Below are positions 32,264-42,202 of a stretch of 53,471 bases of DNA, piece by piece. The stretch comes from an uncultured Pseudomonadota bacterium (GTDB taxonomy: Bacteria > Pseudomonadota > Alphaproteobacteria > RF32 > CAG-239). The notes beneath the pieces were generated by a model. It made no database searches, had not been told where the DNA came from, and saw nothing but the letters and a program-made list of their open reading frames with translations. The stretch lies in the NCBI GenBank assembly GCA_949295915.1, contig CASFNB010000016.1:1-53471 (forward strand), in the 5' to 3' direction. A program made the position numbers and the translations under genes. The number at the start of each line of letters is the position of its first letter. The first letter of the stretch is position 1.

Positions 32264-34684
32264 CTAATTATAGAAAAAATATTGCGCAGCTTCATAAACC
32301 ACAATCCGTTTTACATTTTTAAATGTTAATGTTTTCTGTCCGTAAGAAATAATACCATTCTCTGAAGGTATTTTTCCAAAGCGAGTTTGATATTCACGTA
32401 AATCTCGCAAATTCATGGTAATGCCATTATCAAAAGCCACATTCCAACCATATGAAGTATTGCTCACATTAACATGAATTGCATCAACATCGGCATTTCC
32501 GATAAATTCAGAACTTTCGGACTGTGATGAAAATTCAAAATACTTATCTCGTGCTGTTCCGCTATACCACTTTGAAATTTTATATTGCAACTTTTCAGCA
32601 TCAATTGCGGCGACATCCGAATTGGGTATCCACAAATTTTGCAGTCCAAAGAAAAAGACAACGCAACCGTTTGGTCCGGTCAATAATCCGGAAGCAGGTT
32701 TTTTAAACGATATTTTCTTTCCGATAAAATCAATTAAGGGCAACGTAACAAAATCATCAACAACAACACCTGAATTAGCCTCAAAATCACCGCAAATAAA
32801 ATTTCCGTTAACCGCAACACAAGCATGACTTGCATTAATAATCTTCAAATCCGTTTCGTTATAAAGATCAATTTTACTATTTCCACCTTGAATGACACTC
32901 ACATAACGATTTATCATTGTGCTACGAGGCATTGTCAACTCAGAGACCTTTTTTTCTAAAGGGACAATACTTTTCTGATACAAAACTAAATTCCAAAATT
33001 TTAACTCATTTTGAGAGAAATCAATATCCGTCAATAAAATATCAGAGACCTCCCTACTGGCTTTAAAAGACTGGACTCCGTTTTGCTTAGATATGACGCG
33101 AGAACAAAATTCAGCTTTTTCAATTTCCTCCGTTTGATATTGCACAACATCAAAATCAAGTATCTGAGGATTAATTTGTTCAAATTCACTATCTTCCACG
33201 ATATATACACCAACACTCTGTTCCTGAGGTAAACTCGTGGAAGAAGGTTCTGATGGAATATTTTTCTCAACTATTTCATCAACTTTGTAAGCTTTTTCTG
33301 TTTTTTCTTTTTCGTCACTATCTTGCGGCTGAAATGTAGAATTTTCTTCCGGAGCGGATATCATCGCAGGCGCAGCTTCTGACGCAAGTTGTTCCCAATG
33401 TTCATCTGAACTTTGCGTATCAAGCGCAATATCATCCCAAACATTTCCCTCTTTATCCTGTTTAACATTTACAATGTTTTCTTCAGAAACATCCGATTTT
33501 GGCAATGATAAATTTTGCTCTGCAGGAACTAAATTTTCCGTTTGATTAACATTTTCAGACATCTGTGAGGGATGAGATTCTGCCGGAGAAACATTCGTAT
33601 TAACCACTACTTCCGACGAAGAGACAAGACTTTCTGCGCGAACATCGTTTTGAGAAACCGCGGTAAGTGTATTTTCTTCCATCGGAACGGCATTTTCTGT
33701 TTTTTCGGAGATATTTATATCATTATCCAAATTTACTTCAGAAATATGCAAAGGCTTATCATCTTTTGAAGGAATCTCTTTATTTTCATCAGCCAAAAAA
33801 ACTTCATTAACAGAGGAAGTATCTTCAATCTGGGGAACAACAACCTCTTCTTGCAACAACTCATCTAAAGACGCTTCATTTTCCAGATCCAAACTATTAT
33901 CGACATCCTCATTTAAATGCTCCTCCAAACTATCGGGAAGCTCATGAGCGGGCGCAACATTTTCGGCAATTTTCTCAACCGAAACTAATTCTTTTGTTTT
34001 TTGCATAGCTTCAGGCACATCTGTCACGGCCACATCTTTGGTTTTTAAAGTTGCTTCCGGTTCTATATAATCATTCACATTCATACTTGATATAGTATTT
34101 TTTTGAAATTGGATTCCGCTTGCATCGGCCTTAACCTCGTCCAAATCTACCGTTGCGCGGCTATCTTCTTGCCAATTTTCACTTTCATCATAATTATTTA
34201 AAAAATGTACATCTTCTTTGACGGCACCATCCGTAGGACTAACATCTCCAGACTGAGGCAACCATATTTCTTCATTATTCTGAGGAGAAGTTATAAAAGC
34301 ATTTTCATCCGTTGATCCCACAGATGAAACCTCAACCATTGGAACATTAGACTGAGTAACGTTTTCGTTTTTATCCTCCACAATCTGTTGTTCGGCCACA
34401 TCAGAAACATTTACCGTACTTCCGTCATATTCAGCTTGCAAAAAAGAAGGGAAAGGAGCTTCTTTTTTTGTTTCGGAATCATCTTCAGATTCCATATCGT
34501 CAACATCATCATGCTCAAAGGGATGCGGACGATTAACAACATCCATTTCCGAAACATCATCCGCAGGAACTTCCACATATTCATATTCATAACCTTCGGG
34601 AAGTTCCTCTCCGTCTTCAAGTTCAATATACTCAAATTCTTGCTCTGAATTACCGTTTTGACCGGTTGTTTGTGTTTCATTCAT
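32264..34684 (-). CDS. Large acidic orphan protein
   Basis: This 806-aa protein is unrecognised. AAGGATAAAGCA precedes the ATG. Residues 1-540 are strongly acidic, rich in Glu, Asp, Ser, Val and Asn, with no hydrophobic core and weak repetition (VSEEN/VSSVN-like phrases), so probably disordered. Residues about 545-806 look folded and beta-rich (VSVIQGGNSKIDLYNETDLKIINASHACVAVNGNFICGDFEA). There is no signal peptide. It converges on the lipoprotein gene. The shape, a long acidic stalk with a folded head, is all that can be said. Confidence 0.75.
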   Translation of the reverse strand: MNETQTTGQNGNSEQEFEYIELEDGEELPEGYEYEYVEVPADDVSEMDVVNRPHPFEHDDVDDMESEDDSETKKEAPFPSFLQAEYDGSTVNVSDVAEQQIVEDKNENVTQSNVPMVEVSSVGSTDENAFITSPQNNEEIWLPQSGDVSPTDGAVKEDVHFLNNYDESENWQEDSRATVDLDEVKADASGIQFQKNTISSMNVNDYIEPEATLKTKDVAVTDVPEAMQKTKELVSVEKIAENVAPAHELPDSLEEHLNEDVDNSLDLENEASLDELLQEEVVVPQIEDTSSVNEVFLADENKEIPSKDDKPLHISEVNLDNDINISEKTENAVPMEENTLTAVSQNDVRAESLVSSSEVVVNTNVSPAESHPSQMSENVNQTENLVPAEQNLSLPKSDVSEENIVNVKQDKEGNVWDDIALDTQSSDEHWEQLASEAAPAMISAPEENSTFQPQDSDEKEKTEKAYKVDEIVEKNIPSEPSSTSLPQEQSVGVYIVEDSEFEQINPQILDFDVVQYQTEEIEKAEFCSRVISKQNGVQSFKASREVSDILLTDIDFSQNELKFWNLVLYQKSIVPLEKKVSELTMPRSTMINRYVSVIQGGNSKIDLYNETDLKIINASHACVAVNGNFICGDFEANSGVVVDDFVTLPLIDFIGKKISFKKPASGLLTGPNGCVVFFFGLQNLWIPNSDVAAIDAEKLQYKISKWYSGTARDKYFEFSSQSESSEFIGNADVDAIHVNVSNTSYGWNVAFDNGITMNLRDLREYQTRFGKIPSENGIISYGQKTLTFKNVKRIVVYEAAQYFFYN

Positions 34685-34753
34685 TGCTTTATCCTTATGA
34701 TTCGCATTTATATTATCAATAATATAAGCAAAAGAGTCTTAAAATCATTTTAA

Positions 34754-34795
34754 CAAAAAAACGGTTTCGAGAATGAACTCGGAACCGTTTTGCTT
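34754..34795 (-). terminator. Terminator of the uvrC-pgsA-regulator-kinase operon
   Basis: AAACGGTTTCGAG-AATGAA-CTCGGAACCGTTT with a T tract on the minus strand. Confidence 0.85.
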
Positions 34796-34892
34796 TGAGA
34801 TATACCGCCACCTAAACAAAATTCAGATTAATTTACCTGATTCTGAAATTTTTTAAGATATATAAAATCCCAGAAACTTTCGTAAAGGTGTC

Positions 34893-36251
34893 CTATAAGG
34901 GAATGGATACCAGAACTCTTAATCCGCCCAATGGACTATCTAAGAGTTCGATTCTACCGCCATGGGAAGTAATCACATCTTTAGCAATAGACAAGCCCAG
35001 ACCGACACCCCCTGTTTCTTTATTACGAGACTCATCTAAGCGATAAAAAGCTTTGAAAACATCTTCGCGCTTCTCAACAGGAATTCCCGGTCCGTCATCA
35101 TCAATGGTTACTTCCAATTTATTATTATTACTTTCCAGTTTAACGGCAATTGTTTTACCATAGCGAAAAGCATTGGAAATAATGTTGGTCAAAGCACGTT
35201 TCAAAGCCTGTTCGCGACCTTGAATGGCGCTGACTTGATCATTGGTAGAATAACGGATCATGGCTTGAGTATTACGAAATTTATTAATAATACTCAAAAT
35301 CATTTCGTTCATATCAACAAAGGTTGCTTTTTCACTACCCTCGCCGCTGACAAAAGCCAAATAACCGTCAAGCATTTTTTCCATTTCATCAATATCAGCC
35401 AAGAAATCCGTCTTATCTTGACCTTCTTGCATCATTGTGCTTTGCAGTTTCATGCGTGTCAAAGGCGTACGTAAGTCATGAGAAACACCTGCCAACATCT
35501 GAGTACGTTCACTGATTTGGCGATTAATACGCTCTTTCATCTTAATAAAAGCAATGGCAGCTTTTCTCACCTCGGAAGAGCCATAAGGTTTAAAGTCTTT
35601 ATTATCAATACCTTTACCGAAATCTTCAGCCACCTGAGCCAACTCGGCAATGGAACGAACCTGAATACGCAAGAACAAAACGGCAACCAAGAAAAGTAGA
35701 GCCGAAGTTCCGATCATCCAAAGGACAAAACCAAAAATAGAGCTACTGAATATATTTTTGGAAGAAGTTTGAAACTGATACAAACCGTTCGGTTTATCAA
35801 TCAAAACCATCATATCCTTTTCGCCTTTACTCATATATATATTGGTAATGGCATCGGGAAAAGTTGACCGCAAAGAATCTTCCAAAAATCCGGTAATCAA
35901 ACGATTATTACGGCTGGCTTTATTAATTACATTGTGTTTTTGTTTATTGTTGTAAAAATTATATTCAAAATCAAAATTTTTCAAAGCCAATGCTTGAATA
36001 TCTTTCAATTTATTAGGCGTTTTTTCTGTCAGCTCAATAATAAAAGACATATCTGAGGTCAAATTTGTAGACAAGCGTTTACCGACACGTCCCCAACTTC
36101 CGTCAAAAAAAGCAATAATAGAAACAACTTGCACCACGATTAGCGGAATAAAAATAAGCAACATTGTTCTAAAGAACAATGTTTTAGGCATAAATTTAAG
36201 CTTCAAATATCTTAAAACATTATCCACTTTTTCAGGAAATTTAATACGCAT
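34893..36251 (-). CDS. EnvZ-like sensor histidine kinase
   Basis: I start this at the ATG at 36251 (452 aa), since AAGGAG is five bases upstream. Two membrane spans (near residues 28-48 and 176-198) bracket a periplasmic sensor of about 120 residues. HAMP follows, then the phosphorylated His in GVSHDLRTPLTRMKLQ, N box (NIISNAFRYG), G1 DDGPGIP and G2 GGVGLGLSIAKDVI. It should phosphorylate the response regulator encoded just upstream. The sequence type is that of EnvZ/OmpR pairs; the stimulus is unknown. Confidence 0.93.
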   Translation of the reverse strand: MRIKFPEKVDNVLRYLKLKFMPKTLFFRTMLLIFIPLIVVQVVSIIAFFDGSWGRVGKRLSTNLTSDMSFIIELTEKTPNKLKDIQALALKNFDFEYNFYNNKQKHNVINKASRNNRLITGFLEDSLRSTFPDAITNIYMSKGEKDMMVLIDKPNGLYQFQTSSKNIFSSSIFGFVLWMIGTSALLFLVAVLFLRIQVRSIAELAQVAEDFGKGIDNKDFKPYGSSEVRKAAIAFIKMKERINRQISERTQMLAGVSHDLRTPLTRMKLQSTMMQEGQDKTDFLADIDEMEKMLDGYLAFVSGEGSEKATFVDMNEMILSIINKFRNTQAMIRYSTNDQVSAIQGREQALKRALTNIISNAFRYGKTIAVKLESNNNKLEVTIDDDGPGIPVEKREDVFKAFYRLDESRNKETGGVGLGLSIAKDVITSHGGRIELLDSPLGGLRVLVSIPL

Positions 36252-36285
36252 ATCCACTCCTTATAATTTAAGTAAAAAAGCCTCT

Positions 36286-36975
36286 TTATTGAGGCAACAA
36301 CATATAGCCCTTACCACGTACGGTCTGCAAAAAGCGCGGATTTTTTGAATCTGTTTCAATTTTTTTACGCAAACGTGTAATTTGCACATCAATGGAACGC
36401 GGATTTTGCCCAGCTCCTAAAATATCAGCCAATTTTTCGCGAGAAAAGACCTGTCCGGACTTTTGTCCCAACACATTGAGCAAAGCCTGTTCCACAGGTG
36501 TAATATGAACAAACTGACCATTTTTAGAAAACAATTCTTTTTTCTGCAAATCATACAAACAAAGTCCCAAATCCAAAATTTGCTTTTGGTTTTCTTTAAC
36601 GGAAGGCGTACGACGCAAAATATTTTTAATGCGCAAAACCAACTCTTTAGGTTCAAAGGGTTTGGGCAAATAATCATCGGCACCTGTTTCCAGACCAGTG
36701 ATTCTATCTTCTGTTTCTCCCATTGCCGTAAGCAATATGACCGGCACATTGCTTTCTTCGCGCAGTTTGTGCAAAAATTGCAAACCGGTTTCTTCAGGCA
36801 TCATAATATCGACAATCAGCAAATCAAACAAATAGTTTTGTAATTGTTGACGAGCTGACGCCGCATTTTTAGCTATAGATACATAAAAGCCGTTCTCTCT
36901 TAAAAAACGTTGTAAGAGAGAACGCAATCTGGTGTCATCATCCACCACCAAAATATGAGCTTTTATGTTTTCCAT
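36286..36975 (-). CDS. OmpR/PhoB-family response regulator (OmpR-like)
   Basis: The 229-aa protein has a receiver domain with VVDDD (Asp acid pocket), the phospho-acceptor in LLIVDIMMPEETG, LLTA and the switch Lys in LPKPFEPKEL. A winged-helix output domain follows from about residue 135 (FVHITPVEQALLNVLGQKSGQVFSREKLA, RSIDVQITRLRKKIE, GKGYMLLPQ). It is expected to be controlled by the kinase 34 bases downstream. It overlaps closely with the end of pgsA (10-base gap). Confidence 0.95.
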   Translation of the reverse strand: MENIKAHILVVDDDTRLRSLLQRFLRENGFYVSIAKNAASARQQLQNYLFDLLIVDIMMPEETGLQFLHKLREESNVPVILLTAMGETEDRITGLETGADDYLPKPFEPKELVLRIKNILRRTPSVKENQKQILDLGLCLYDLQKKELFSKNGQFVHITPVEQALLNVLGQKSGQVFSREKLADILGAGQNPRSIDVQITRLRKKIETDSKNPRFLQTVRGKGYMLLPQ

Positions 36976-36985
36976 TCACAATGCC

Positions 36986-37708
36986 CTATTCGGGTTTAGC
37001 CGTTTTTTTAGCACGAACCGTTTTACGGGGTGTTTTCATTTTAGGCGCTGTTTTTTTTGCTTTTTGAGCTGTTTTTTTATTTTCGGCACCAACCTCCGGA
37101 GCTTCAATGGCGGCATGAGCAGATTGCTTTTGTTTTTCTAAATTTTTAACATAATCCAAACCACGTTTGAAATAATCATAACCGGTCATAAACGTTAAAA
37201 CTCCGGCAACCCATAATAAAACCTCACCCATAACCCCCATTACGGAAACGAACATATTATCAGGATAAGCATAAGAAACCGCACTCAACAAAATCATGGA
37301 CAAAGCTGTCATTTGAGCAGCGGTTTTCCATTTTGCCAAGCGCGTAACCGGCATCCCGACTTTAACTTCGGCTAAAAACTCACGCAAACCGGAAACCAAA
37401 ATTTCGCGGCACATGATAATACAAACCGGAATATAGCTGACTTCGCTAACCAAATGGTTTGCCACAATGATAAGCAAAGCAGAAACGACCAAAAGCTTAT
37501 CGGCAATCGGATCGAGCAAACGACCGAAAGCTGAAGTTTCGTTACGAGAACGCGCCAAATAACCGTCCAAATAATCGGTTACGGCTGCCACAATAAACAA
37601 AACGGCCGTCAAAATTGACCACCAAGCAGTATGAATATAAATAGCCAGAAAGATAACCGGAATGACGATTATTCTGGAAATTGTTAAGATATTAGGCAAG
37701 TTATACAC
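36986..37708 (-). CDS. pgsA: Phosphatidylglycerophosphate synthase
   Basis: I start this at the GTG at 37708 (240 aa), which has GGGGA six bases ahead and gives the usual MYNLPNILTISRI beginning. The enzyme makes phosphatidylglycerol phosphate from CDP-diacylglycerol and glycerol-3-phosphate. The CDP-alcohol transferase motif DYLDGYLARSRNETSAFGRLLDPIADK is complete. Five or so membrane spans are visible. The last 60 residues are an unusual Lys/Ala/Pro-rich tail, absent from most family members. uvrC-pgsA adjacency is common in proteobacteria. Confidence 0.95.
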   Translation of the reverse strand: MYNLPNILTISRIIVIPVIFLAIYIHTAWWSILTAVLFIVAAVTDYLDGYLARSRNETSAFGRLLDPIADKLLVVSALLIIVANHLVSEVSYIPVCIIMCREILVSGLREFLAEVKVGMPVTRLAKWKTAAQMTALSMILLSAVSYAYPDNMFVSVMGVMGEVLLWVAGVLTFMTGYDYFKRGLDYVKNLEKQKQSAHAAIEAPEVGAENKKTAQKAKKTAPKMKTPRKTVRAKKTAKPE

Positions 37709-37762
37709 GTTATGTTCCCCTTGAATATACATTTAAGTTGAAATAATAGTAAAATATTCTAT

Positions 37763-39658
37763 TCAAAAATGGAAGTAATTATAAATTTTTTCCGCCGTTT
37801 TTTTACTTATACCGACAACTTTTTGCAAATCTTTGATGCTGGATTGCGAAATTTCTTCCACAGAGCCGAAATAATTGAGTAAATCGCGTTTGCGACGTGC
37901 ACCGATTCCTTCAATCTCATCCAGTTTAGATTTTGAAATTGATTTTGCACGACGCGCACGGTGCGTTCCGATAGCAAAACGGTGTGCTTCATCACGCAGA
38001 TTCTGCAGATAAAAAGCGATTGGTGATTGAAACGGCAGAGAGAAACTCTCTTTACCGAACTGATGATAAAATTCTTTACCGGCATTTCTATCCGGACCTT
38101 TAGAAATGGCAATAATGGCGATTCCGGAAAGGTCAAAATCTTTGAGTGCTTCATGCACGGCATGAAGTTGCCCGAGACCTCCGTCAAGCAGAATGACATC
38201 CGGTTTGTTTTCCGGTGTCATGCGTGCAAAACGACGCAAGAGAACTTCTTTCATCATCAAAAAGTCATCTTGGTTTATGATTTTTTGAGATTGAGTCGCT
38301 GCATTTCGAGCACCGGCTGACGCCTCTGGATGACGCTTAAAATCGTTTTCCCCTTGGCGATGGTTGAAGTCACTTTCTTTAATATTAAACTGTCGATAAG
38401 ACTTTTTATCAAAGCCTTCCGGCGTGGCAACAACCATGGCGCCGATGGCAAAGGAGCCTTGATTATGCGAGTTATCATAAATTTCAATACGCTGCGGAAT
38501 GCGAGGTAAATCAAACCATTTGACCATTTCTTCCAAATTGCTTTTAACCGAGGCTTGCTCGGCAATTTTGCGGTCAATCGAGGCTTCGGCATTGGCTTTG
38601 ACCATATTGATAATGTGCGCTTTGTTACCTTTTTGATAGGTATTGATTCGGGTTGAAAGCGCCTCTTCCAAAAACTCTTTATTCTCAATTTCTTGCGAGA
38701 GAACAATCTCTTTCGGCGGAATGTGCGATGAATAGAAACTACTCAAAAAAGCTTCCAAAATCTCGTTGTCGTCGGCATCTTCAATCTGTTTGGGAAAATA
38801 TGGCGCATTACCACAGTTTTGACCGGAACGGATAAAAAAGACCTGAATACAAACCAAATTGTTTTTACGTACGAGAGCTATCATATCCACGGATTTAATA
38901 TCGGCATATTCCACATTGTTGCCGCGTTGAACCGAAGCAAGAGCTTTGATGCGGTCACGCAACACCAGCGCGGTTTCATAGTCCAAACGCTCACTCGCCT
39001 CGTTCATTTGGACAGAAAGTTCTTCTTGCAGTTTGGTATTTTTGCCTTCCAGAAAATCTATGGCTTCTTGCACAAGCTGTTTATAATCTTCTTCCGAGAT
39101 TCTTCCCACGCAAGGCGCCGAACAACGCTTGATTTGATACATCAGGCAAGGACGCTGTCGGTTATTAAACACCCCGTCACGACAAGAACGCAAGAGGAAG
39201 GCTTTTTGCACAATGTCCAACACGCTGTTAACGGCGGTTACACTGGCAAAAGGACCAAAATATTTGTTTTTGTCTTGGCGTTTGCCGCGATATTTGCGCA
39301 AGCTCGGAAACTTTGAGGTAACGTCAATCACAAGGTGCGGAAAAGTTTTGTCATCTTTAAGCAAGATGTTATATTTCGGCTCAAGCTCTTTAATCAGCTC
39401 ATTTTCCATGAGCAAAGCCTTAGCTTCGTTTTCCACAATGATAAATTCCATCCGTTTGATTTGCGAAACCATGCGCTGCAAACGAATGGGCAGTTTGTCA
39501 AAATGAGAATACGCTACGATTCTTTTTTTGATATTTTTGGCTTTGCCCACATAAAGTACTTCATCATTTTCGCCGAGCATGCGGTACACACCGGGGGCTT
39601 CGGGCGCAATTTTAATGTGTCGCTTTAAGTTTTCCAAACCTTGTTGAATATTTCCCAT
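37763..39658 (-). CDS. uvrC: Excinuclease ABC subunit C
   Basis: I start this at the ATG at 39658 (631 aa) because GAGG lies six bases ahead. UvrC makes both incisions in nucleotide excision repair. The GIY-YIG domain (about 20-95; APGVYRML, LYVGKAKNIKKRI) cuts 3'. A Cys-rich region follows (LRSCRDGVFNNRQRPCLMYQIKRCSAPCVG), then a UvrB-binding UVR motif near 205-240, an RNase H-like 5' nuclease domain (EIYDNSHNQG, LLDGGLGQL) and a C-terminal HhH pair (IEGIGARRKRDLLNYFGS). Confidence 0.98.
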   Translation of the reverse strand: MGNIQQGLENLKRHIKIAPEAPGVYRMLGENDEVLYVGKAKNIKKRIVAYSHFDKLPIRLQRMVSQIKRMEFIIVENEAKALLMENELIKELEPKYNILLKDDKTFPHLVIDVTSKFPSLRKYRGKRQDKNKYFGPFASVTAVNSVLDIVQKAFLLRSCRDGVFNNRQRPCLMYQIKRCSAPCVGRISEEDYKQLVQEAIDFLEGKNTKLQEELSVQMNEASERLDYETALVLRDRIKALASVQRGNNVEYADIKSVDMIALVRKNNLVCIQVFFIRSGQNCGNAPYFPKQIEDADDNEILEAFLSSFYSSHIPPKEIVLSQEIENKEFLEEALSTRINTYQKGNKAHIINMVKANAEASIDRKIAEQASVKSNLEEMVKWFDLPRIPQRIEIYDNSHNQGSFAIGAMVVATPEGFDKKSYRQFNIKESDFNHRQGENDFKRHPEASAGARNAATQSQKIINQDDFLMMKEVLLRRFARMTPENKPDVILLDGGLGQLHAVHEALKDFDLSGIAIIAISKGPDRNAGKEFYHQFGKESFSLPFQSPIAFYLQNLRDEAHRFAIGTHRARRAKSISKSKLDEIEGIGARRKRDLLNYFGSVEEISQSSIKDLQKVVGISKKTAEKIYNYFHF

Positions 39659-39678
39659 GGGCAGCCTCAGAATCAAAA

Positions 39679-39716
39679 AAATCCCTCACCCGAGAAGAGC
39701 AAGGGATTTTTTCTTA
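39679..39716 (-). terminator. Terminator of the glycyl-tRNA synthetase gene
   Basis: AATCCCT and AGGGATT arms around a long GC-containing loop, with T tracts on both sides. Confidence 0.7.
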
Positions 39717-39722
39717 ACAAAC

Positions 39723-41090
39723 TTAGTTATTGAAATATTCGCGGAGATAAGCCGGCAAATCGGCAATATTTACGCGATGTTGCTCCATGGTATCTCTGTC
39801 ACGAATGGTTACCGATTCGGGTTGTTGCTCAATGGTTTCAAAGTCAACCGTAATGCAAATCGGTGTACCGACTTCATCATGACGGCGATAAGCCTTACCG
39901 ATGTTACCGGTATTTTCCAAAGCCACACGACCGATACCGAGTTTGAGCAAATTCTTTTTAATCTCATGGCATTTTGCCATAATTTGCTCATTATTCTTCT
40001 TCAACGGAATAACGGCAACTTTAATCGGAGCGAGGTGTTTTTTGAGTTTCAAAACAATACGGCTGTTACCATTACCCAAATCTTCTTCGGTATAAGCCTC
40101 GGTCAACAAAGCCAAAACGGCACGATCCAAGCCCACAGAAGGTTCAATTACAAAAGGAATAAAAGCCTCTCCTGTTTGCTCATCTTTCATACACAATTTT
40201 TGTGTTGACTCATGATTTTCATGACAATGAGCTTCAAGTTTGAACTCTTCTTGACCTTTGGTATGGTTACCCAAGTCATAATCGCGTCTGTTAGCAATAC
40301 CCTCAAGCTCTTCCATACCATGCGGGAATTGATATTCAATATCATAACAAGCTTTAGCATAGTGAGCCAATTCATCTGGTTGCTGTTCATACAAACGAAA
40401 ACGATCTCTTCTTAAGCCTTGGTCTTCCCACCATTTAACACGATTTTCAATCCAATATTTGTGCCATTGTTCATCTTCACCAGGCTTTACAAAATACTCC
40501 ATTTCCATATGTTCAAATTCACGCACGCGGAAAATAAAGTTGCGAGGGGTAATTTCATTGCGGAAAGATTTTCCGATTTGGGCAATACCAAAAGGCAATT
40601 TACGAGAAGTAGAGTCAACCACGTTGCGGAATTGCGTAAAGATGGCTTGCGCTGTTTCGGGACGCAAATAAGCAATATTTTCAGCATTATCAATCGGTCC
40701 GACCGTCGTTTTAAACATCAGGTTAAAAGGACGAGGTTCGGTCAAATCGGTTGAACCGCAGTTTGGACATTTTCCATCTTTAATATGATCTGCGCGGAAA
40801 CGACCTTTACATTTACGACAATCTGTCATTGGGTCTGCAAAAGTATCTTCGTGACCAGAATAGTGTAAAACCTTACGGTTTGTCAGAATGGCTGCATCCA
40901 AACCCTCTATATCATCACGCTCATAAACCATAGAGCGCCACCAAGCGGCTTTAACATTATTTTTGAGTTCAACGCCCAACGGTCCGTAATCATACAAACC
41001 TTGCATACCACCATAAATATCGGCATTCTGAAAGATAAAACCACGACGTTTGCACAAAGAGACCAACTGGTCCATAGATGTTGCAGGCAT
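39723..41090 (-). CDS. glyQS: Glycyl-tRNA synthetase, alpha2 (eukaryote/archaea-like) type
   Basis: The 455-aa single-chain class II enzyme charges tRNA-Gly. Diagnostic stretches are [52 protein letters not shown] (motif 2), the zinc-binding CRKCKGRF and CPNCGS inside the N-terminal region, [10 protein letters not shown] (motif 3) and a C-terminal anticodon-binding domain ending near [17 protein letters not shown]. Most alphaproteobacteria use the unrelated alpha2-beta2 enzyme (glyQ plus glyS), so the presence of this type is noteworthy. It is divergent from the HAD gene. Confidence 0.95.
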   Translation of the reverse strand: MPATSMDQLVSLCKRRGFIFQNADIYGGMQGLYDYGPLGVELKNNVKAAWWRSMVYERDDIEGLDAAILTNRKVLHYSGHEDTFADPMTDCRKCKGRFRADHIKDGKCPNCGSTDLTEPRPFNLMFKTTVGPIDNAENIAYLRPETAQAIFTQFRNVVDSTSRKLPFGIAQIGKSFRNEITPRNFIFRVREFEHMEMEYFVKPGEDEQWHKYWIENRVKWWEDQGLRRDRFRLYEQQPDELAHYAKACYDIEYQFPHGMEELEGIANRRDYDLGNHTKGQEEFKLEAHCHENHESTQKLCMKDEQTGEAFIPFVIEPSVGLDRAVLALLTEAYTEEDLGNGNSRIVLKLKKHLAPIKVAVIPLKKNNEQIMAKCHEIKKNLLKLGIGRVALENTGNIGKAYRRHDEVGTPICITVDFETIEQQPESVTIRDRDTMEQHRVNIADLPAYLREYFNN

Positions 41091-41183
41091 TTTTTTAATC
41101 CTCTAAATAAGTTTTTATCAAAAAATTAACTTGTTATTTTTATAATGAATATTCGCAAAAAGCAAGTGGAGATAATAAAAAAA

Positions 41184-42050
41184 ATGGCAAAAAGAACAAA
41201 AAAGACCAAAGTGGCACTGATATACGACTTTGACGGCACCTTAAGCACCACCGATATGCAAAACTACGCTCTCATTCCCGAATTCGGCATGGAACCGGAT
41301 GATTTTTGGTATGAAGCCAACAAATGGGGACGCGATCATTTTGCCGACCAGGTCACCGGCTCAATGTATTACTTTGTCAAAAAAGCCGAAGAATTGAATA
41401 TTAAGCTCACACGAGAAAACATGGCCGAAGCCGGAAAAAATATCAAATATTTCCCCGGAGTTGAAGGTTGGTTTGACCGCATTAACGAATATGGCAAAAA
41501 ACTCGATTTGGATATTGAACATTATATCATTTCTGCCGGCTATGAAGAGATTTTGTACGGATGCAAAATCAAAAAATATTTTAAGGACATATTCGGTTGC
41601 AGTTTTGCTTTTAATGAAGAAGGCAAACCGGTCTGGCCGGCTCGCGTCATTAACTATTCCACCAAAACGCAATATCTTTCCAAAATCAACAAAGGATTGG
41701 GTAAATTGGAAGATAGAGCCGTAAATGAGTTTATGCCCGATGACAAACGCCGCATTCCGTTCACCAGAATGATATATTTCGGCGACGGAAGTACCGACAT
41801 TCCCTCAATGAAAATGACAAAAGAGCGCAAAGGCAACGCCATTGCCGTATATAATCCCAACGGAGATAATAAAAACACGGCATTAAAACTCCTGCGCGAC
41901 GGTCGCGTTAATTTTGCCCTACCGGCGGATTATCGTGAAGACAAGCAAATTGATAAGGTTGTCAAAACCATTTTAGACAAGCTCGCTAAAGAACGCGATT
42001 TGGACGTCTTAAAGGCCAAAGAAGAAAAGAAAAAGCTTTTAGCGGAATAA
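41184..42050 (+). CDS. HAD superfamily hydrolase
   Basis: I start this at the ATG at 41184 (288 aa), with GGAG 14 bases upstream; the first ATG at 41145 has no ribosome-binding site and overlaps a TATAAT. Motif I is IYDFDGTLS (nucleophile and acid Asp), motif II is IISAGY (Ser), a Lys stretch precedes motif III, and motif IV is IYFGDGSTDIPSM. The cap between about 25 and 110 is helical. Related HAD proteins are phosphatases of small metabolites; the substrate is unknown. The C terminus is Lys/Glu-rich. Confidence 0.88.
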   Translation: MAKRTKKTKVALIYDFDGTLSTTDMQNYALIPEFGMEPDDFWYEANKWGRDHFADQVTGSMYYFVKKAEELNIKLTRENMAEAGKNIKYFPGVEGWFDRINEYGKKLDLDIEHYIISAGYEEILYGCKIKKYFKDIFGCSFAFNEEGKPVWPARVINYSTKTQYLSKINKGLGKLEDRAVNEFMPDDKRRIPFTRMIYFGDGSTDIPSMKMTKERKGNAIAVYNPNGDNKNTALKLLRDGRVNFALPADYREDKQIDKVVKTILDKLAKERDLDVLKAKEEKKKLLAE

Positions 42051-42144
42051 TAAAAAATATTCTATCAAACACCTATTGACCAAATAGACAAAATGTGATA
42101 TTTTATTATCCGCAAAATTAAGATTATTAATATTATTAACAATA

Positions 42145-42173
42145 GAGGAAGGGCCTAGGAACCCACGCGCCTC
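42145..42173 (+). promoter_or_regulatory. GC-rich nested dyad in the leader of the 615-aa gene
   Basis: GAGG/CCTC enclose GGG/CCC around CCTAGGAA, a compact structure in otherwise AT-rich leader DNA, 30 bases before the start codon. It could be a small cis-regulatory RNA element. I did not match it to a known riboswitch. Confidence 0.35.
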
Positions 42174-42202
42174 AGAAAATAAAGACGAAACAAAATAAAC
42201 TT

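Noticed and set aside
41141..41146. TATAAT as promoter of the HAD gene
   Set aside because: No matching -35 element at 16-18 bases; it only argues against the first ATG.
42145..42173. PreQ1 or guanidine riboswitch
   Set aside because: The short dyad lacks the conserved loops and tails of those classes.
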